Shown: piece by piece, positions 6,401-7,942 of the stretch | How positions within the stretch are numbered: position 1 is the stretch's first letter | Layout of the letters: every line of letters begins with the position of its first letter | Assembly: GCA_045640165.1 (NCBI GenBank) | Contig: JAZUEK010000023.1 | Location: 1 to 7,942 of the forward strand | Origin: RGIG426 sp045640165 | Lineage (GTDB): Bacteria; Bacillota; Clostridia; Oscillospirales; Acutalibacteraceae | Direction: 5' to 3' | Length of the DNA stretch: 7,942 nucleotides | Notes under the pieces: model-generated | Database searches by the model: none | The model's input: only the letters and a program-made list of their open reading frames with translations | Told to the model about the DNA's origin: nothing | Program-made: the position numbers and the translations under genes

Positions 6401-7942
6401 GTAAAGCGTGAATTCACGCTTGTAGTCCATCAGATAGAAGTAATCGTCGTAGATGAGATTCGCCTCGTACTGCAGCTTGTCGATTTTGTTCGAAACCGGC
6501 GTAAAGTAGATAATGCCGTACAGCATATCGCCGCTGGAGCTTACCTCCACCTTTTCGATAGACATCGAATCGTCGTCGGCGATGACCTCTATGTTTTTAT
6601 CAAAGGGAACGCCCTCGAGACAATAGCAATAAAAGTCGAGCGCGTAGGTGTATTTCGCATCGATCGGCTCAACATCCCACACGGAGGAGTCGATTTTCGT
6701 CCACTCGGAAAGCGGTTTCGACGAGTCTTCGGTTTTGTAATAGGTGCAAGTGGCTCCCGGAGAAATCTCGGAAATCTCGCCGTCAATATAAAACTCACGC
6801 GAAAAATACGAATCATAGATGGTGGTGCCCTCGACAAGCGCTTGGCTGAGCACCACTTTATCCATCGTATGTTCCGGCGTATCCACCGCCGTAATCTGCG
6901 CCGCGAGATAGCCCTCTTTCACGAAGAAATAGCTCAGCTCGCCGTTCTTGGAAAAGTACTCGGCAGATGCTTCCGTGCCCGGATCTTCGGGCGAGGTATA
7001 CAGCGTCACCGCCAACTCACGGGGGGCTTTGCAGCCGACACTCAACTCTTTGCCGGATACCACCAGCAAATCGTGTTCCGCGTTGGCACCGGAATACAAG
7101 AAATGAGAGGCGGTACTTGCAATCGGATTACTATAATCCCATTTTCCTTCGCCGCAAGCACCTGCTTCAAAATACAAGTCGCCGGTGGCGGCAATTTCCA
7201 TATCACTGGTGCCTTCATAAATCGCCGTGGAACTCATCGTAGTATCGGCGGCGTAAACCTCAAGGTTGCCGTCACCGGTCAAAAGCGGCGGGCATTCGCC
7301 GCTGCCGCTGATTTCAATAGCGTAGCAGTTCTTATCGAGCGTTGTGCCGCGCTGATCCACCACGTTATTTCCCACCAAGTCGATGGTGATGTATTGGTCA
7401 GAACAAATCGAGCAATACGCCCACTCATCCGTTACGTACATATAGTCCGTAATGTTGGCGTTATCGAGCGTGAGGGTTTTGGTTTCGTCGTTGTAACTCA
7501 CCGTGCCGTCACCCAGCACGTCCGCGGCGTTCGCCCCGGTCACCCACGTTTTGCCGACAAGCAGGTTGATGCCGCTGTCGAGCACAGGCGGCTCTTCCGC
7601 TTCGGTCGGCTTTGTCCAAACATAACAATAATTGTTATAGATTTGCGTGTTTGCCCAGTCAATAACCGTATCGGTTCCGTTAATGGTAATCGTCAAATCA
7701 TCGGCAAAGACATAGCCATCCTCCGGATAGAGTTCGAACGTGGTATCATACTCAAAGCCTTCCTCAAAGACCGTCGGGTTCGTAATCGACCCGACCCCCT
7801 CCATATACCAGTAATGTTCATCCACCGTAAAGTGGCAGTTTTCCGGCAGGGTATAGGCGAGGTGGTCGCCCGCCTCATCTCCGATAATCGGAGTGATATC
7901 CGCGTCGGTGATGTTGATCGCGGTGATTTGTTCTTTAGACAG
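3437..7942 (-). CDS. Giant secreted modular beta-solenoid protein with C-terminal type I dockerin (5' partial)
   Basis: The frame is open to the window edge, giving 1501 residues ending in TAA; the start and signal peptide lie outside. The first ATG-like codon in the interior (7825) is GTG, read as Val, so it is not the start. Visible order, residues from the right edge: beta-sandwich-like repeat 1-112; 'VGKTWV' module 126-164 with solenoid-like sequence to about 304; three more beta-sandwich-like repeats 376-485, 492-610 and 616-740; 'VGDTIV' module 750-788; 'VGETWV' module 935-973; twelve solenoid rungs 1047-1386; linker; dockerin 1438-1492. The protein is strongly acidic and rich in Asp, Gly, Tyr and Thr, as extracellular proteins often are. 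The VGxTW/solenoid modules resemble the carbohydrate-binding beta-helix domains of clostridial surface proteins (knowledge of family, from memory). No catalytic site is evident. Role inferred: cellulosome-associated or surface binding/structural subunit, possibly an adhesin. The reading frame is certain; the function is not. Confidence 0.9.
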   Translation of the reverse strand: MSKEQITAINITDADITPIIGDEAGDHLAYTLPENCHFTVDEHYWYMEGVGSITNPTVFEEGFEYDTTFELYPEDGYVFADDLTITINGTDTVIDWANTQIYNNYCYVWTKPTEAEEPPVLDSGINLLVGKTWVTGANAADVLGDGTVSYNDETKTLTLDNANITDYMYVTDEWAYCSICSDQYITIDLVGNNVVDQRGTTLDKNCYAIEISGSGECPPLLTGDGNLEVYAADTTMSSTAIYEGTSDMEIAATGDLYFEAGACGEGKWDYSNPIASTASHFLYSGANAEHDLLVVSGKELSVGCKAPRELAVTLYTSPEDPGTEASAEYFSKNGELSYFFVKEGYLAAQITAVDTPEHTMDKVVLSQALVEGTTIYDSYFSREFYIDGEISEISPGATCTYYKTEDSSKPLSEWTKIDSSVWDVEPIDAKYTYALDFYCYCLEGVPFDKNIEVIADDDSMSIEKVEVSSSGDMLYGIIYFTPVSNKIDKLQYEANLIYDDYFYLMDYKREFTLYSGTREISDDIVWTDIYGVRRTADPSKPFDEWDDLYEEDVNSFEKGYSYKVQMAVTLPELFTFADDLKVETMSGDPVDFEWGGNNTQVIFWMDVTLSDPPASKPLTVSVEMNRVPYGGDKIGDVGYDFTMTYDADEADVSNYDYSYCAVSDDPFAPIEDWDYCSDEEKFETGRSYAFRYFIGLNPDKYNEKTVLDTATLTINGKEPDLVDVDWDGSTYIGIYVVFPNIDGVPQLPYNLIVGDTIVTADNAADIFGDGTASYDSSTNTLTLDNADITTGYEWHTLEHNYASIYADGDLNLVVKGDSKITSEAKETGFVDSIHVNGNLTVSGDGDLTVSGGDTAIFCENDVKIFAEGAYSFEGNTFGAMVNGETQMLPNTPGATVRFKGTGKSKLCDSFDYYDFDLTGNDVDETYTALENTDYDLMVGETWVDETNKDDIFGDGTASYDPKTYTLTLNNATIDTWDIVGGDLVSIFSGKPLNVVLVGDNVIDMTFPDYADNSWGAAIECNWGVTVTGDGNLTLKADNIADEFDLNGIWAYYNIDFQIGGDFTVTYADAETADTRVLYADFGSLTYSAKNTAISVGDTNYAEVFYAEDDISIKNTGDFTMTVGEAHDDTNLMYAYWGKVFIENTGTMTLTSGKSYGYNYGIDANEDCIILNDGDFTLDVGDGEGSLCGIDCKNLSIVSNKALTVKTGESKSSGCYALHADNKATFMCSGTVDIEAGDGDDHSSALCAEDIQIAGDAKYTFKTGDSASGYAEGMYATSLRIGNEADVMIDVGLTNGNDYYGYGICADDVVVTDAATLDVTVAGAPNGVVYGVSGYYSVEFSTAGNVSVKVGDAATASYGIAAEKVIIGGTAEGNTISVEAKTAAFACAPAYTESAYKVTGNLNAEDTMEDIAAEDTTNCKKVLFTALKDAPPIVVGLIGDANDDGAVNMKDVLTLRKMLAGMEVSYNAANSDCNGDGEVNMKDVLMLRKYLAGLIETLQPVS
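3467..3631 (-). other. Type I dockerin domain of the giant protein
   Basis: Two EF-hand-like calcium-binding segments are visible: GDANDDGAVNMKDVLTLRKM, followed after a short spacer by SDCNGDGEVNMKDVLMLRKY. Both keep the D-x-N-x-D-G-x-V-N-x-x-D spacing of calcium ligands and the following amphipathic helix ending in LAG. By family knowledge such a pair binds a cohesin module on a scaffoldin or cell-surface anchor. It sits at the extreme C-terminus, the commonest dockerin position, after a linker of about 50 residues. The NMKDVL core matches both repeats of the neighbouring dockerin protein, which suggests the same cohesin partner. Confidence 0.95.
3785..4804 (-). repeat. Protein-level tandem repeat: twelve ~28-residue beta-solenoid rungs
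   Basis: Visible residues 1047-1386 divide into consecutive units of 26-30 residues, seven or more of them exactly 28. Each unit begins with a small 'GI.A' or 'AL.A' motif (GIWA, GIDA, GIDC, ALHA, ALCA, GMYA, GICA, GVSG, GIAA), followed by a hydrophobic strand, a turn, a second strand of alternating pattern such as FTLDVGDG or LTVKTGES, and a Gly/Asp/Ser-rich loop. This is the pattern of a parallel beta-helix with two or three strands per turn. DNA identity between units is low, so the repeats are old or under diversifying drift. The fold is inferred from periodicity only. Confidence 0.75.
5024..5140 (-). repeat. VGxTWV/GDGTxSYD module, copy 3
   Basis: About 39 residues beginning DLMVGETWVDETNKDDIFGD and ending TLTLNNATI. 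It leads directly into the solenoid region (SIFSGKPLNVVLVGDN, VTVTGDGNLTLKAD) and then the twelve 28-residue rungs. The 29-base identity with copy 2 covers the GDGTASYD core. Confidence 0.8.
5579..5695 (-). repeat. VGxTWV/GDGTxSYD module, copy 2
   Basis: About 39 residues beginning NLIVGDTIVTADNAADIFGD and ending TLTLDNADI. The following sequence (SIYADGDLNLVVKGD, HVNGNLTVSGDGDLTVSGGD) has classic short beta-helix rungs. It shares a 29-base identical stretch (5619-5647) with copy 3 (5064-5092), the closest DNA match among the three copies, pointing to the most recent duplication or gene conversion. Confidence 0.8.
5723..6097 (-). repeat. Beta-sandwich-like repeat, copy 4
   Basis: About 125 residues with DDPFAPIEDWDYCSDEEKF, then GRSYAFRYFIGLNPDKY, then ATLTINGKEPDLVDVDWDGS and a YIGIYVVFPNI closing strand. 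LTINGK aligns with LTINGT of copy 1. It directly precedes VGxTWV module copy 2. Confidence 0.55.
6113..6469 (-). repeat. Beta-sandwich-like repeat, copy 3
   Basis: About 119 residues containing SKPFDEWDDLYEEDV, FEKGYSYKVQMAVTLPELF, FADDLKVETMSG and the closing QVIFWMDVTL. It has the clearest version of the motif set, with the EW signature of copy 2 and the FADDL signature of copy 1, and so links the family. Confidence 0.55.
6488..6817 (-). repeat. Beta-sandwich-like repeat, copy 2
   Basis: About 110 residues starting YDSYFSREFYIDGEISEI and containing the signature SKPLSEWTKID, then KYTYALDFYCYCLEGVPF and a MLYGIIYFTPVS final strand. It aligns by eye with copies 3 and 4 through the 'SKP...EW' and 'Y.Y......' positions. 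The FADDL motif of copies 1 and 3 is replaced by FDKNIEV. Confidence 0.55.
7451..7567 (-). repeat. VGxTWV/GDGTxSYD module, copy 1
   Basis: This segment encodes about 39 residues starting NLLVGKTWVTGANAADVLGD and ending in TLTLDNANI. Copies 2 and 3 share the frame 'N/DLxVGxTxV...N..DxxGDGTxSYD..T.TLTLDNAxI'. It precedes solenoid-like sequence (visible residues about 176-304: SICSDQYITIDLVGNN, GDGNLEVYAAD, ATGDLYFEAG), so it probably caps or starts a beta-helix. Similar modules recur in clostridial surface proteins annotated as carbohydrate-binding, by recollection. Confidence 0.8.
7607..7942 (-). repeat. Beta-sandwich-like repeat, copy 1 (partial at the window edge)
   Basis: The first 112 visible residues include FEEGFEYDTTFELYPEDGYV, then FADDLTITING, then an IDW...YCYVWTKP end. 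The pattern 'F..G..Y.....L......FADDL.V.......W......I.F' recurs in three further copies at 6488-6817, 6113-6469 and 5723-6097. The length of roughly 110-120 residues and alternating strands suggest an immunoglobulin-like sandwich; the fold is inferred. Confidence 0.55.

Noticed and set aside
7823..7825. GTG at this position as the start of the giant gene
   Set aside because: The frame stays open for 39 more codons to the edge, those codons fit the first beta-sandwich-like repeat, and no signal peptide follows the GTG.

Overview
The window reads as chromosomal DNA of an anaerobic gut or rumen Bacillota (Clostridia), most like the Ruminococcaceae/Oscillospiraceae. The reasons are type I dockerin modules on secreted proteins, a DUF6273 membrane-anchored protein, strong AGGAGG-type ribosome binding sites and consensus sigma-A promoters. 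This is judged from family content only; no database was searched. All four genes lie on the minus strand, so transcription runs from the right edge to the left.

Layout in transcription order. (1) 7942-3437: the C-terminal 1501 residues of a very large acidic secreted modular protein whose start lies beyond the right edge. It carries four beta-sandwich-like repeats, three copies of a 'VGxTWV...GDGTxSYDxxTxTLTLDNAxI' module each followed by beta-solenoid sequence, a run of twelve ~28-residue solenoid rungs, and a C-terminal type I dockerin. A perfect 15-bp hairpin terminator follows. (2) 3311-2043: a secreted protein with signal peptide, N-terminal type I dockerin, Thr-rich linker and a putative TIM-barrel glycosidase domain. 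It has its own near-perfect promoter, butted against the preceding terminator, and ends in a second strong hairpin terminator. (3) 1987-1061: a ten-helix EamA/DMT-family transporter whose ribosome binding site begins only a few bases past that terminator. (4) 962-111: a membrane-anchored DUF6273 protein with its own promoter. The left 110 bases hold no gene but contain two hairpin-forming inverted repeats.

Genes 1 and 2 belong together functionally. Both carry intact dockerins with the same NMKDVL core in all four calcium-binding repeats, so they probably dock to the same cohesin on a cellulosome-like or cell-surface complex. One looks like a catalytic subunit and the other like a binding, adhesin or structural subunit. 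No cohesin, scaffoldin or sortase gene is in view. The transporter and the DUF6273 protein have no evident mechanistic link to the dockerin pair.

The least described parts are the 28-residue solenoid attached to a dockerin and the GH18-like barrel with an N-terminal dockerin. There is no sign of CRISPR, phage, transposon, toxin-antitoxin or RNA genes.
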